This document shows positions 7,805 to 15,415 of a DNA stretch of 38,266 bases, piece by piece. Position 1 is the first letter of the stretch, and each line of letters begins with the position of its first letter. Under the pieces are notes generated by a model. That model ran no database searches and was not told the origin of the DNA. It worked only from the letters and a program-made list of their open reading frames with translations. Source of the DNA: Bradyrhizobium jicamae (GTDB taxonomy: Bacteria; Pseudomonadota; Alphaproteobacteria; Rhizobiales; Xanthobacteraceae); NCBI RefSeq assembly GCF_018130695.1, contig NZ_JAFCJX010000049.1, forward strand, positions 1 to 38,266, read 5' to 3'. A program made the position numbers and the translations under genes.

Positions 7805-8179
7805 TCAGCCGTAGTACCGCCAGCGCGGCGGCGGACGGCGCGGCTGGCGCGTCATCAGGAGCGCGAGCGCAAAGCCGATACCGCCAGCGATCAGGAGCGA
7901 GCCGATCGGATTCTCCTGCAGGGTCTTGGCCATCGCCTTCTGGCCGCTGCGGATGGTCTCGCCGCGATTGTCGTAGGCGTCCTTGGCGTAGTTGACCGCC
8001 GTGTCGGCGGCATCGCTCACGGCGTCCTTGGCCTGACCGTAAAGATCCTGCGCCATCCCTGCGGCTTCGCGCACGCGCCCGGAGGCCTGCGTCTTGGCGT
8101 CGCCGGCGATCTCGCCCGCAGCCCCCTCGACCTTGCCGGCGAATTCCTTGGTCGTCCCGTAGATCCGATCCTTGTCCAT
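7805..8179 (-). CDS. CsbD-like stress protein with C-terminal membrane helix
   Basis: A 124-residue Ala/Lys/Asp-rich helical protein. The N-terminal half (KDRIYGTTKEFAGKVEGAAG, then AKTQASGRVREAAG) resembles CsbD. The C-terminal part has PIGSLLIAGGIGFALALLM, a glycine-zipper-like membrane helix as in DUF883/YqjD proteins, and ends in a basic RQPRRPPPRWRYYG. Function is unknown; CsbD and YqjD relatives are general-stress proteins. Start is ATG 8179 with AGGGAG about 9 nt upstream; a GTG lies one codon earlier. A possible EcfG promoter is placed just upstream, and the ribosome binding site lies in one arm of a perfect 18-bp palindrome. The membrane half resembles the DUF883 gene at 36984. Confidence 0.82.
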   Translation of the reverse strand: MDKDRIYGTTKEFAGKVEGAAGEIAGDAKTQASGRVREAAGMAQDLYGQAKDAVSDAADTAVNYAKDAYDNRGETIRSGQKAMAKTLQENPIGSLLIAGGIGFALALLMTRQPRRPPPRWRYYG

Positions 8180-8219
8180 CACGGTTAGCTCCCTGAATTG
8201 GTCAGGGAGCTAACCGTGA
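8179..8219. repeat. Perfect 18-bp inverted repeat over the CsbD-like start
   Basis: Arms 8179-8196 and 8202-8219 are perfect reverse complements around a 5-nt loop. On the minus strand the 3' arm contains the AGGGAG Shine-Dalgarno and ends on the A of the ATG. RNA reading through from the upstream dehydrogenase gene would bury the translation start in a strong stem. There is no T-run, so it is not a standard intrinsic terminator. Confidence 0.85.
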
Positions 8220-8236
8220 AACCTGATCCCAGTTCC
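8212..8236 (-). promoter_or_regulatory. Possible EcfG (general stress) promoter for the CsbD-like gene
   Basis: The minus strand reads GGAAC (8236-8232), 16 bp, then GGTT (8215-8212). The EcfG consensus is GGAAC-N16/17-CGTT, so the -10 has one mismatch. Transcription would start near 8204, inside the palindrome loop side, so most of the 5' arm would be missing from this transcript. Confidence 0.5.
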
Positions 8237-8242
8237 TTTGCC

Positions 8243-8977
8243 CTAGAGGATGAGACCGCCGTCGACCACGAGGGTCTGACCGACGATGTAGGACGACAAT
8301 GGCGAGGCCAGGAACAGCGCGGCACCGGCCATATCGGCGGGCGTGCCGAGCCGCTTCAGCGGAATGCGCTCCAGCGCGCCTTCGAGGCGTTTCGGGTTCG
8401 CCGTCGTCACTTTGGTCATCTTGGTGTCGACGAGACCGGGCGCGATGCCGTTGACGCGGATGCCGTCCTCCGCCCAGGCCTCACCAAGCGTGCGCGTCAA
8501 TCCGACTGCGCCGGTCTTCGACGCATTGTAGGCGGGATTGCCCATCGTGGAGTGATAGGCCGCGGTGGAGCTGACGATGATCAGCGAACCTTTGCTGGCG
8601 CTGAGCATCGCGTGGAATTTGGTCGCGCAGGCCATCAGGCTCATCAGATTGACTTCCAGCACCTTGCGAAAACCGTCCATCGCAAATTCCCCGCGACGGT
8701 AAATCACCGCGCCCTGCGCAAGCACCAGCACATCGAGCGTGTCGAACGACGGCTTGAACTGCTCGATCGCCTGCGGATTGCTGACATCGAGCTGCGCGTA
8801 ATGCAGCCCGTCGAGATGCGAGCCGTCATCCGCGGAATAGTCCGCAGCACTCGCGCGTGTGCCGCAGATCGCAACGCGCGCGCCCTTGGCGCGGAACGCC
8901 TGCGCGATTCCATTGCCGATGCCGCTGGAGCCGCCGACCACCAGCACCTGCTTAGCCGAAAAATCGAGCTCGTTCAT
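8243..8977 (-). CDS. SDR-family oxidoreductase
   Basis: A 244-residue short-chain dehydrogenase/reductase with a Rossmann fold; substrate unknown. The cofactor loop is VVGGSSGIGNGIA, the catalytic Tyr/Lys lie in YNASK, the Ser in IIVSS, and NGIAPGLVDT and VVDGG mark the C-terminus. The usual NNAG motif is replaced by LAQG, which is uncommon, and the protein may have relaxed cofactor or structural properties. ATG 8977 has a good GGGAGGAA upstream. It is divergent from a second SDR gene across a 178-bp gap and lies 63 bp upstream of the CsbD-like gene on the same strand. Confidence 0.9.
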   Translation of the reverse strand: MNELDFSAKQVLVVGGSSGIGNGIAQAFRAKGARVAICGTRASAADYSADDGSHLDGLHYAQLDVSNPQAIEQFKPSFDTLDVLVLAQGAVIYRRGEFAMDGFRKVLEVNLMSLMACATKFHAMLSASKGSLIIVSSTAAYHSTMGNPAYNASKTGAVGLTRTLGEAWAEDGIRVNGIAPGLVDTKMTKVTTANPKRLEGALERIPLKRLGTPADMAGAALFLASPLSSYIVGQTLVVDGGLIL

Positions 8978-9041
8978 CGCGCGTTCCTCCCTCGTGTTGT
9001 TCTTGCACGCGATCCTTCGCGAAAAACCCGCAGCGAACTTG

Positions 9042-9051
9042 CGTTAACGCG
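9042..9051. promoter_or_regulatory. Possible operator between divergent SDR genes
   Basis: A perfect 10-bp palindrome GCGTTAACGC lies inside a wider inverted repeat (cgcagcg / cgctgcg). It is in the 178-bp region between the two divergent dehydrogenase genes. Its position suits a shared regulator, but none is encoded nearby and no clear -35/-10 pair is seen. Confidence 0.3.
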
Positions 9052-9155
9052 CTGCGGCGGAGCGATGATCGCGACGTCTGTTTGACGCGCTTGCGGATCG
9101 GTGCCAGCCTTGTCAAATCCTGCAAGCCTGTGCGCATCCTTCCGCGAGGTCCATT

Positions 9156-9935
9156 ATGTCCGAATTCAAGCAGCTCAGCCGCTCGGTGAAGGGCCTTACC
9201 GTTCTCGTCACCGGCGCCGCCAGCGGCATGGGCCGCGCCACCGCGCGTGTGTTCGCCGCTGAGGGCGCCCATGTCGCGGTCACCGATCTGACGCGCGATG
9301 GCACCCAGGCGGTGGCGGATGAAATCACGGCGGCCGGAGGATCAGCGAAGGCATGGGCGCTCGACGTCGGCGATCGCGATGCGATCGCAAGCGTCGTCAA
9401 CGATGTCGCCGCGCATTTCGGCGGGCTCGACATCGTCGTCAACAATGCCGGCATCTCCGTGCGCGTCGCGATCGACGATCCCGGTTATGAGGAGGCCTGG
9501 GAGAAAGGCATCGCAGTGATGCTGACGGCGCATCCGCGCATCATCCGCGCGGCGCTGCCGCATTTGCGCAAATCGAAATCGCCGCGCATCGTCAACATCG
9601 CCTCCACCGAAGCGCTTGGCGCAACCGCGCTGCACAGCCCCTACTCCGCTGCGAAAGGCGGCGTGACAAGCCTGACCCGCTCGCTCGCCGTCGAGCTCGG
9701 CCGCGAAGGCATCACCGTGAACTGCATCTGCCCAGGCCCGATCCGCACCGCCATCACCGATCGCATCTCCGAGGAGCACAAGACGATCTATGCGAAACGC
9801 CGCACCGCACTCGGCCGCTACGGCGATCCCGAAGAGGTCGCGCACATGACGCTCAGCCTGTGCCTGCCCGCGTCGTCGTTCCTGACCGGCGCGGTGATCC
9901 CGGTCGACGGCGGGTTGATGGCGCGGAATGCCTGA
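9156..9935 (+). CDS. SDR-family oxidoreductase (3-oxoacyl-ACP reductase-like)
   Basis: A 259-residue classical SDR. The N-terminal cofactor motif is TGAASGMGRA, NNAG is intact, the Ser lies in VNIAS, and the catalytic Tyr and Lys lie in PYSAAKGG. CICPGPIRT and PVDGGLMA follow as expected. An Asp after the second strand (VTDLTRDG) may favour NAD(H), which is a family-based inference. ATG 9156 has GAGG upstream. It precedes the TfdA-like dioxygenase in the same direction by 98 bp, so the two may share a catabolic job. The substrate cannot be read from sequence. Confidence 0.9.
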   Translation: MSEFKQLSRSVKGLTVLVTGAASGMGRATARVFAAEGAHVAVTDLTRDGTQAVADEITAAGGSAKAWALDVGDRDAIASVVNDVAAHFGGLDIVVNNAGISVRVAIDDPGYEEAWEKGIAVMLTAHPRIIRAALPHLRKSKSPRIVNIASTEALGATALHSPYSAAKGGVTSLTRSLAVELGREGITVNCICPGPIRTAITDRISEEHKTIYAKRRTALGRYGDPEEVAHMTLSLCLPASSFLTGAVIPVDGGLMARNA

Positions 9936-10033
9936 CCCGCGCCGGCGCCCGAAGCGTTGACAGCGGAGCGCTCTGGAGTAGCCTTCTGCGAAACGAAGCG
10001 GGTCAACCCGCCCGCGCACGGGGAGAGAAGGCC

Positions 10034-10921
10034 ATGGCGATCGCGATCCGGCAGCTGCACAAGCATTTCGTCGGCGAAGTCTCCGGCGTCGATCTGCGCA
10101 AGCCGCTGACGCGAGAGGAAGCGGCCGAGATCGAGGCCGGCATGGACAAATATGCCGTGCTCGTGTTCCACGGCCAGGATATCACCGACGAACAGCAACT
10201 GGCCTTTGCGCTGAATTTCGGCGAGCGCGAGAAGGCGCGCGGCGGCACCATCACCAGGAAGGAAGATTATCGCCTCACGACAGGACTGAACGATGTCGGC
10301 AATCTCGGCAAGGACGGCAAGCCGCTGCCGAAGGACCACCGCACCCATCTGTTCAACCTCGGCAACTGCCTCTGGCATTCCGACAGCTCGTTCCGGCCGA
10401 TCCCGGCAAAATTCTCGCTGCTGTCGGCGCGCGTGGTGAACCCGAAGGGCGGCAACACCGAATTCGCCGACATGCGCGCGGCCTATGACGCGCTCGACGA
10501 CGAGACCAAGGCCGAGATCGACGACATGATCTGCGAGCACTCGCTGATGTATTCGCGGGGATCGCTCGGCTTCCTCGACTACACCGACGAGGAAAAGCAG
10601 ATGTTCAAGCCGGTGCTGCAGCGCCTGGTGCGGACGCATCCGGTGCACGGCCGCAAGTCGCTGTATCTGTCGTCGCATGCCGGCGCGATCAGGGGCATGA
10701 GCGTGCCGGAAGCGCGCGTGCTGCTGCGCGACCTCACCGAGCACGCCACGCAGGGCGAGTTCGTCTACGTCCACAAATGGACGCTGCATGATCTCGTGAT
10801 GTGGGACAACCGCCAGACCGTGCACCGCGTCCGCCGCTACGACCAGTCGCAGCCCCGCGACATGCGCCGCGCGACGGTGGCGGGAACAATGCCGACGGTC
10901 GCGCAGGAGGCGGCGGAGTAG
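10034..10921 (+). CDS. TfdA-like Fe(II)/2-oxoglutarate dioxygenase
   Basis: A 295-residue non-haem iron oxygenase of the TauD/TfdA family. The iron ligands are visible: His115 and Asp117 in LWHSDSSF and His264 in TVHRVRRYD; Arg275 fits the 2-oxoglutarate-binding Arg. Each position is one more than in the 2,4-D dioxygenase TfdA, and the surrounding text (GGNTEFADMRAAYDAL, EHATQGEFVY, LVMWDNR) is close to TfdA. Related tfdA-alpha genes occur in Bradyrhizobium, some from places with no herbicide exposure, so the natural substrate is uncertain and could be a phenoxyacetate, cinnamate or another aryl acid. ATG 10034 has GAGAAGG upstream. The open frame extends back to 9860 without support. It follows an SDR gene and is convergent with yqgE. 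Confidence 0.88.
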   Translation: MAIAIRQLHKHFVGEVSGVDLRKPLTREEAAEIEAGMDKYAVLVFHGQDITDEQQLAFALNFGEREKARGGTITRKEDYRLTTGLNDVGNLGKDGKPLPKDHRTHLFNLGNCLWHSDSSFRPIPAKFSLLSARVVNPKGGNTEFADMRAAYDALDDETKAEIDDMICEHSLMYSRGSLGFLDYTDEEKQMFKPVLQRLVRTHPVHGRKSLYLSSHAGAIRGMSVPEARVLLRDLTEHATQGEFVYVHKWTLHDLVMWDNRQTVHRVRRYDQSQPRDMRRATVAGTMPTVAQEAAE

Positions 10922-10933
10922 ACGCATTCACAG

Positions 10934-10963
10934 TCGTCGTCCTGGCGAAAGCCAGGACGACGA
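10934..10963. terminator. GAAA-loop hairpin between convergent genes
   Basis: A perfect 13-bp stem (10934-10946 with 10951-10963) is closed by a GAAA loop. It lies between the dioxygenase stop (10921) and the yqgE stop (10976). It matches the end of the larger repeats at 12653-12770 and 37936-38058, so it is a half element. It is well placed as a two-way terminator, although no T-run follows. Confidence 0.6.
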
Positions 10964-10975
10964 TGAGGAAGCAGC

Positions 10976-11632
10976 CTACGCGTGCCCGGCGTCGTTCGAG
11001 AGCATGCCGGCCTCGATCCCGATCTTGCGCAGCGCGCGATCGTATTTCTCGTCGACATCGGCACCGAAGATCAGGTCGGGATCGGCGTCGCAATGCAGCC
11101 AGCCATTGTGCTGGATCTCGTTCTCGAGCTGGCCCGGGCCCCAGCCGGCGTAGCCGAGCGCGAGGATCGCGTGCTCGGGGCCGGCGCCCTTGGCGATCGC
11201 CTTCAGGATATCGACGGTCGCGGTCAGCGAGATGCCGTCATCGATGTTGAGCGTCGCATCCTGGATGTAGAAGTCGCTGGAATGCAGCACGAAGCCGCGG
11301 CCGGTGTCGACCGGGCCGCCCTTCATCACCTTCATCATCTCGGCATTTTCCGGCAGCTTGATCTGGTCGGGCTTCTGGATGATGTCGAGCTGCACCAGCA
11401 GGCCGGGGAAATCGATGCTACCGGCCGGGCGGTTGACGATGATACCCATCGCGCCTTCCGAGGAATGCGCGCACATGTAGATCACCGAGCGCTCGAAGCG
11501 CGGGTCGCTCATCACGGGCATCGCGATCAGCAACTGTCCGTCGAGATAGCCGTCGTCGGACGAATTATGACCCATGCCGGCAGCCTTGCCGCCGGTCTTC
11601 CGGGTCTTGCCTGCTTTGCCTTCAGGACTCAT
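10976..11632 (-). CDS. YqgE/AlgH family protein
   Basis: A 218-residue protein of the YqgE/AlgH family (DUF179), whose biochemical role is not established. The domain begins at GYLDGQLLIAMPVMSDPRFE and continues with YMCAHSSEGAMGIIVNRP, KGGPVDTGRGFVLHSSDF and ALGYAGWGPGQLENEI, all typical. An additional basic N-terminal tail (GKAGKTRKTGGKAAG) precedes it. I chose ATG 11632 because AGGAAAGG lies about 8 nt upstream; ATG 11662 and TTG 11689 are weaker options. It is divergent from the DsbD-domain gene. Confidence 0.9.
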   Translation of the reverse strand: MSPEGKAGKTRKTGGKAAGMGHNSSDDGYLDGQLLIAMPVMSDPRFERSVIYMCAHSSEGAMGIIVNRPAGSIDFPGLLVQLDIIQKPDQIKLPENAEMMKVMKGGPVDTGRGFVLHSSDFYIQDATLNIDDGISLTATVDILKAIAKGAGPEHAILALGYAGWGPGQLENEIQHNGWLHCDADPDLIFGADVDEKYDRALRKIGIEAGMLSNDAGHA

Positions 11633-11768
11633 CGGCAAAGGCCTTTCCTGCTGATTTGGCATCCTGATATTGGGTGACGGTTCTGTCAATCAAGCATCAC
11701 GCGCGTCGCCGCGCCGCATCACAAGCAATTCAATGGTTTGCCCCGAAAGTTGCAGGTAAAGACGTCTC

Positions 11769-12623
11769 ATGACCGTCATAGTTCCAAGGCGCGCCGCGTT
11801 TACCCTGGCGGCAACATTCCTGGCTGCGACGATATCTGTCGCAGGTCTGGCTGCCGAGGTTCGCGCCGACGACGCCTCGCCCTGGCAGCAGGATACGCAT
11901 TCCGCGGTCCGCCTGATCGCGGGATCGCGCAGCGGGCAGGTCCTGCTCGGCGGCATCGCGTTTCAACTGCAGGGCGGATGGAAGACCTATTGGCGCACGC
12001 CGGGCGATTCCGGGGTACCCCCGCGGTTCGACTTCTCCAAGTCGGATAATGTCGAAGCGGTGACCGTGATGTGGCCGGCGCCGATGAAATTCGACGACGG
12101 TGCCGGCGGCACCTCGCTTGGATACAAGCACCAGGTGGTGCTGCCGCTGCGCATCGTCGCCAAGAACCCCGACAAGCCGCTGACGTTGCGCGCCGACATC
12201 AACTACGCGGTGTGCGAGAAGCTCTGCGTTCCCGTCGAGGCGCGCGCCGAGCTCGCGTTCTCCAGCGTGGCCAGCACCGAGGACGGCGCGCTGGCGGAGG
12301 CGCTGAGCACGGTGCCGAAACCCGCCAATATCGGCGATCCCAATCCGGTCACCATCCGCGACGTCAAGCGCGACGGCAAGACCAACGTGCTGGTCGACGT
12401 TGCCGCGCCCGACGGTAAAGATCTCAACCTGTTCGTGGAGGGTCCAACGCCCGACTGGGCACTGCCGGTGCCAAAGCTCGTCGAGCACTCCCCGCCCGGT
12501 GTGCAGCGCTTCGCTTTCGAGCTCGACGGCCTGCCGCCCGGCGCCAACCCCGACGGCGCCGCGCTCAAGCTGACGCTGGTCGGCGGCGGCAAGAGCTACG
12601 AATTCGATATCAATTTGAATTAG
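11769..12623 (+). CDS. Exported stand-alone DsbD N-terminal domain protein
   Basis: A 284-residue periplasmic protein with a signal peptide (residues 1 to about 33, ending VRADD). It matches the N-terminal (alpha) domain of the thiol-disulfide interchange protein DsbD, including GGWKTYWRTPGDSGVPP, and has the Cys pair Cys149/Cys153 in YAVCEKLCVP. The membrane and thioredoxin parts of DsbD are absent, so it cannot carry electrons across the membrane alone. It may receive them from a separate CcdA/DsbD-like protein, which is inference. ATG 11769 follows AGGTAAAG. Its neighbours give no direct partner: yqgE is divergent and a flippase lies downstream past a repeat. Confidence 0.85.
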   Translation: MTVIVPRRAAFTLAATFLAATISVAGLAAEVRADDASPWQQDTHSAVRLIAGSRSGQVLLGGIAFQLQGGWKTYWRTPGDSGVPPRFDFSKSDNVEAVTVMWPAPMKFDDGAGGTSLGYKHQVVLPLRIVAKNPDKPLTLRADINYAVCEKLCVPVEARAELAFSSVASTEDGALAEALSTVPKPANIGDPNPVTIRDVKRDGKTNVLVDVAAPDGKDLNLFVEGPTPDWALPVPKLVEHSPPGVQRFAFELDGLPPGANPDGAALKLTLVGGGKSYEFDINLN

Positions 12624-12652
12624 CGGATTGGGGCGAGCGAACCTCCCCTCAC

Positions 12653-12770
12653 CGTCGTCCTGGCGAAAGCCAGGACCCCCAACTGCCATTCGTTGCACTG
12701 ACGCTAGGGCCACGATCCCGTTCACAACAGGACTCGGTGGTAATGGGTCCTGACTTTCGTCAGGACGACG
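12653..12770. repeat. Dispersed inverted-repeat element, copy A (MITE-like)
   Basis: A 118-bp element begins cgtcgtcctggcgaaagcc and ends with a near reverse complement, gggtcctgactttcgtcagg followed by acgacg. Each end can fold into a GAAA- or TTTC-loop hairpin. The reverse complement of the element at 37936-38058 aligns along its length, including the interior segment ggccacgatcccgttcacaa. It has no coding capacity. Confidence 0.8.
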
Positions 12771-12877
12771 CCGAGGGTGCGGCTCCGCACCCAACCTTAT
12801 CTTAACGTTTCGTTGATACATCCGGCCATTGTCGCCGCACCTTGCGGCGCCCCTGGGGTTGTCCTGTCTTGGCCGTG

Positions 12878-14254
12878 ATGGAAACCGAGTCCGCACCCGC
12901 TGCGCCGTCAGGCCCGCTTGCGCGCCTGCGCGGGCTTGTCGCGCGTGTGCTCGGCGGCACCAGCGAGGCTTCCGTCACGAAGCGGCTTGCCGGCACCATC
13001 TTCATCATCCGCGTGGTCTCCGCAGGCCTCGCCTATCTCTCGCAGATCCTGCTGGCGCGCTGGATGGGCGGCTCGGATTACGGCATCTATGTCTATGTCT
13101 GGACCTGGGTGCTGCTGCTCGGCAGCATGATGGATTTCGGCATCGCCGCCTCCGCCCAGAAGATCATTCCGGAATATCGTGCGAGCGGCGACGACGCGCG
13201 GCTGCGCGGCTTCCTCTCCGGCAGCCGCTGGATCACGCTTGCCGCATCGAGCGTCGTCTCCCTGCTGCTCGCCGGTCTCGTCCACCTGCTGTCGCCCTGG
13301 ATCGATGCCAACACGATGGTGCCGCTCTATATCGGCTGCCTGACCTTGCCAGCCTTCGTGGTCGCCAACACCCAGGACGGCATCGCGCGCTCGCATGACT
13401 GGATGCAGCTCGGCCTGATGCCGCAATTCATCGTGCGCCAGGGCCTGATCATCGGGTTGACCGCCGGCGCGCTGGCACTGGGGCTGAACCTCGGCGCAAC
13501 GATCGCGATGGCGGCGAGCGCGGCTGCGGTGTGGATCGCGATGATCGGCCAGATGATCGTGCTGAACCGCCGCCTCGCCGGGCATATCCCGCCGGGCGAA
13601 GCGACCTACGACATCCGCGGCTGGCTCGCGATCTCGCTGCCGATCCTGCTGGTCGAAAGCTTCTACCTGTTGCTGTCCTACACCGACGTGCTGATGCTGC
13701 AGCAGTTCCGGTCGTCCGAGGAGGTCGGCGTCTACTTCGCTGTCGTGAAGACGCTGGCGCTGGTGTCCTTCATCCACTACGCGATGTCCGCAACCACGGC
13801 GCATCGTTTTGCCGAATACAATGCGCTCGGCGACAAGGACCGCCTCTCCGCCTATGTCGCGCATTCGATTGCCTGGACGTTCTGGCCGTCGCTGGCTGCG
13901 ACGATTGCGCTACTCGTCGTCGGCAAGCCGCTGCTCTGGCTGTTCGGCCCGAAATTCGTGGTCGGCTATGACATCATGTTCGTCGCCGCGATCGGGCTGG
14001 TGGTGCGCTCCGCGATTGGACCGGTCGAGCGCCTGCTCAACATGCTCGGCCACCAGGGCATCTGCGCCACGGCCTACGCGATCGCCTTCGTGATGAACGT
14101 CGGACTCTGCATCGCACTGGTGCCGCCCTATGGCGGCATGGGCGCCGCCGCCGCGACCTCGCTGTCGCTGGCCTTCGAGACCGTGCTGCTGTTCGTCATC
14201 GTGCGGCAGCGCCTCGGCCTACACGTGCTGGCGTTCGGGAAACGAAGCGCTTAG
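12878..14254 (+). CDS. Polysaccharide flippase (Wzx/oligosaccharide flippase family)
   Basis: A 458-residue inner-membrane protein with about 12-14 hydrophobic helices and no long soluble region apart from the N-terminus. Family features are the opening KRLAGTIFIIRVVSAGLAYL, QILLARWMGGSDYGIYVYVW and a charged central loop. Such proteins move lipid-linked glycans across the inner membrane for exopolysaccharide or O-antigen. No glycosyltransferases lie next to it, so its glycan is unknown. ATG 12878 has only a weak ribosome site; the frame opens at 12842 with TTG. The 254-bp gap before it is mostly the repeat at 12653-12770. Its TAG stop overlaps the convergent SemiSWEET stop. Confidence 0.88.
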   Translation: METESAPAAPSGPLARLRGLVARVLGGTSEASVTKRLAGTIFIIRVVSAGLAYLSQILLARWMGGSDYGIYVYVWTWVLLLGSMMDFGIAASAQKIIPEYRASGDDARLRGFLSGSRWITLAASSVVSLLLAGLVHLLSPWIDANTMVPLYIGCLTLPAFVVANTQDGIARSHDWMQLGLMPQFIVRQGLIIGLTAGALALGLNLGATIAMAASAAAVWIAMIGQMIVLNRRLAGHIPPGEATYDIRGWLAISLPILLVESFYLLLSYTDVLMLQQFRSSEEVGVYFAVVKTLALVSFIHYAMSATTAHRFAEYNALGDKDRLSAYVAHSIAWTFWPSLAATIALLVVGKPLLWLFGPKFVVGYDIMFVAAIGLVVRSAIGPVERLLNMLGHQGICATAYAIAFVMNVGLCIALVPPYGGMGAAAATSLSLAFETVLLFVIVRQRLGLHVLAFGKRSA

Positions 14255-14493
14255 CCGTAACGCAGCTTCAATCCCAGAATCGTCGCCACCAGCCCCAGCG
14301 TGATTAAATTGGCGACCACCAGCGGCACGTCGCCGATCATTGCGCCATAGAGCAGCCAGAACGAATTGCCCGTGGTCTGCAGGATGAACATCCCGACCGA
14401 GATGTCGTGCGTGGAGCGGCTGCGCCAGGCTTTGACGACCTGTGGCAGGAACGAGAGCGTGGTGCAGGTCGCGGCCGCGAGGCCGATCAGCAT
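14251..14493 (-). CDS. SemiSWEET-type sugar transporter
   Basis: An 80-residue three-helix membrane protein of the MtN3/PQ-loop family. The PQ motif and following loop are intact (LSFLPQVVKAWRSRSTHDIS), followed by GMFILQTTGNSFWLLYG and a last helix LVVANLITLGLVATILGL. SemiSWEETs act as dimers that move sugars by facilitated diffusion; the substrate here is unknown. The ATG at 14493 lacks a clear ribosome site, and a TTG five codons upstream is possible. Its TAA overlaps the convergent flippase TAG. It lies downstream of bdhA behind a hairpin. Confidence 0.85.
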   Translation of the reverse strand: MLIGLAAATCTTLSFLPQVVKAWRSRSTHDISVGMFILQTTGNSFWLLYGAMIGDVPLVVANLITLGLVATILGLKLRYG

Positions 14494-14538
14494 GGCGAGT
14501 GACGGCAAGGTGAAGTTCCGATCGTACCTCAAGACGAA

Positions 14539-14567
14539 AGCCGGCTCTGATTCACTCAGAACCGGCT
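14539..14567 (-). terminator. Probable intrinsic terminator after bdhA
   Basis: A 12-bp stem with one G-U pair (14539-14550 with 14556-14567) and a 5-nt loop lies 48 bp beyond the bdhA stop. On the minus strand it is followed by TTTCGTCTTG, a short imperfect T-run. Confidence 0.5.
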
Positions 14568-14615
14568 CTACCGCCGTGTATTGCTCAAATCTGCGGCCGA
14601 ATCCAGCCGCAGCCG

Positions 14616-15404
14616 TTACTCCGCGGTCCAGCCGCCGTCGATCGAGTAGTTGGAGCCGGTGATCTGGGCAGCGGCGTCGCTGCACAGGAACAGTGCGAGT
14701 GCTGCGACCTGATCCGAGGTGACGAACTCCTTGGTCGGCTGCGCGGCCAGCAGCACGTCCTTGATGACCTGCTCCTTGGTCATGTTGCGCGCCTTCATCG
14801 TCTCCGGAATCTGATGCTCGACCAGCGGGGTCCAGACGTAACCGGGGCTGATGCAGTTGCAGGTGATCTTGAATTGCGCGAGCTCGAGGCCCACCGTCTT
14901 GGTGAGGCCGGCGATGCCGTGCTTGGCCGAAACGTAAGCCGACTTGAACGGCGAAGCCACCAGCGAGTGCGCCGACGCCGTGTTGATGATGCGGCCCCAG
15001 CCGCGCTTCTTCATGCCGGGCACCGCGGCGCGGATGGCGTGGAAGGCCGACGACAGATTGATCGCGATGATGGCGTCCCACTTCTCGATCGGGAATTCCT
15101 CGATCGGCGAGACGAACTGGATGCCGGCGTTGTTGACGAGGATGTCGACCGACCCGAACGTCTTCTCGCCGAGCGCGATCATCTCGGCGATCTCGGCCGG
15201 CTTGGTCATGTCGGCGGGCGAGTGGACCGCCTTGACCTTGTAATCGGTCTCGATGCCGGAGCGCTCTTTCTCGATATCGGCCGGCGCACCCATGCCGTTG
15301 ATGACGACATTGGCGCCGGCTTCGGCGAAGGCGCGCGCCATCGCCAATCCGATGCCGCTGGTCGAGCCGGTCACTACGGCGGTCTTGCCTGTCAACGTAC
15401 CCAT
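14616..15404 (-). CDS. bdhA: 3-hydroxybutyrate dehydrogenase
   Basis: A 262-residue SDR that oxidises D-3-hydroxybutyrate to acetoacetate with NAD, used to draw on polyhydroxybutyrate stores. The match to bacterial BdhA is strong: KTAVVTGSTSGIGLAMA, NNAGIQFVSPIEEFP, IINTASAHSLVASPFKSAYV with Tyr and Lys in YVSAKHG, ISPGYVWTPLVE and SNYSIDGGWTAE. ATG 15404 has AGGAG upstream. The patatin-like gene ends 11 bp before it on the same strand, so the two form an operon. Confidence 0.93.
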   Translation of the reverse strand: MGTLTGKTAVVTGSTSGIGLAMARAFAEAGANVVINGMGAPADIEKERSGIETDYKVKAVHSPADMTKPAEIAEMIALGEKTFGSVDILVNNAGIQFVSPIEEFPIEKWDAIIAINLSSAFHAIRAAVPGMKKRGWGRIINTASAHSLVASPFKSAYVSAKHGIAGLTKTVGLELAQFKITCNCISPGYVWTPLVEHQIPETMKARNMTKEQVIKDVLLAAQPTKEFVTSDQVAALALFLCSDAAAQITGSNYSIDGGWTAE

Positions 15405-15415
15405 CGTCTTCGCTC

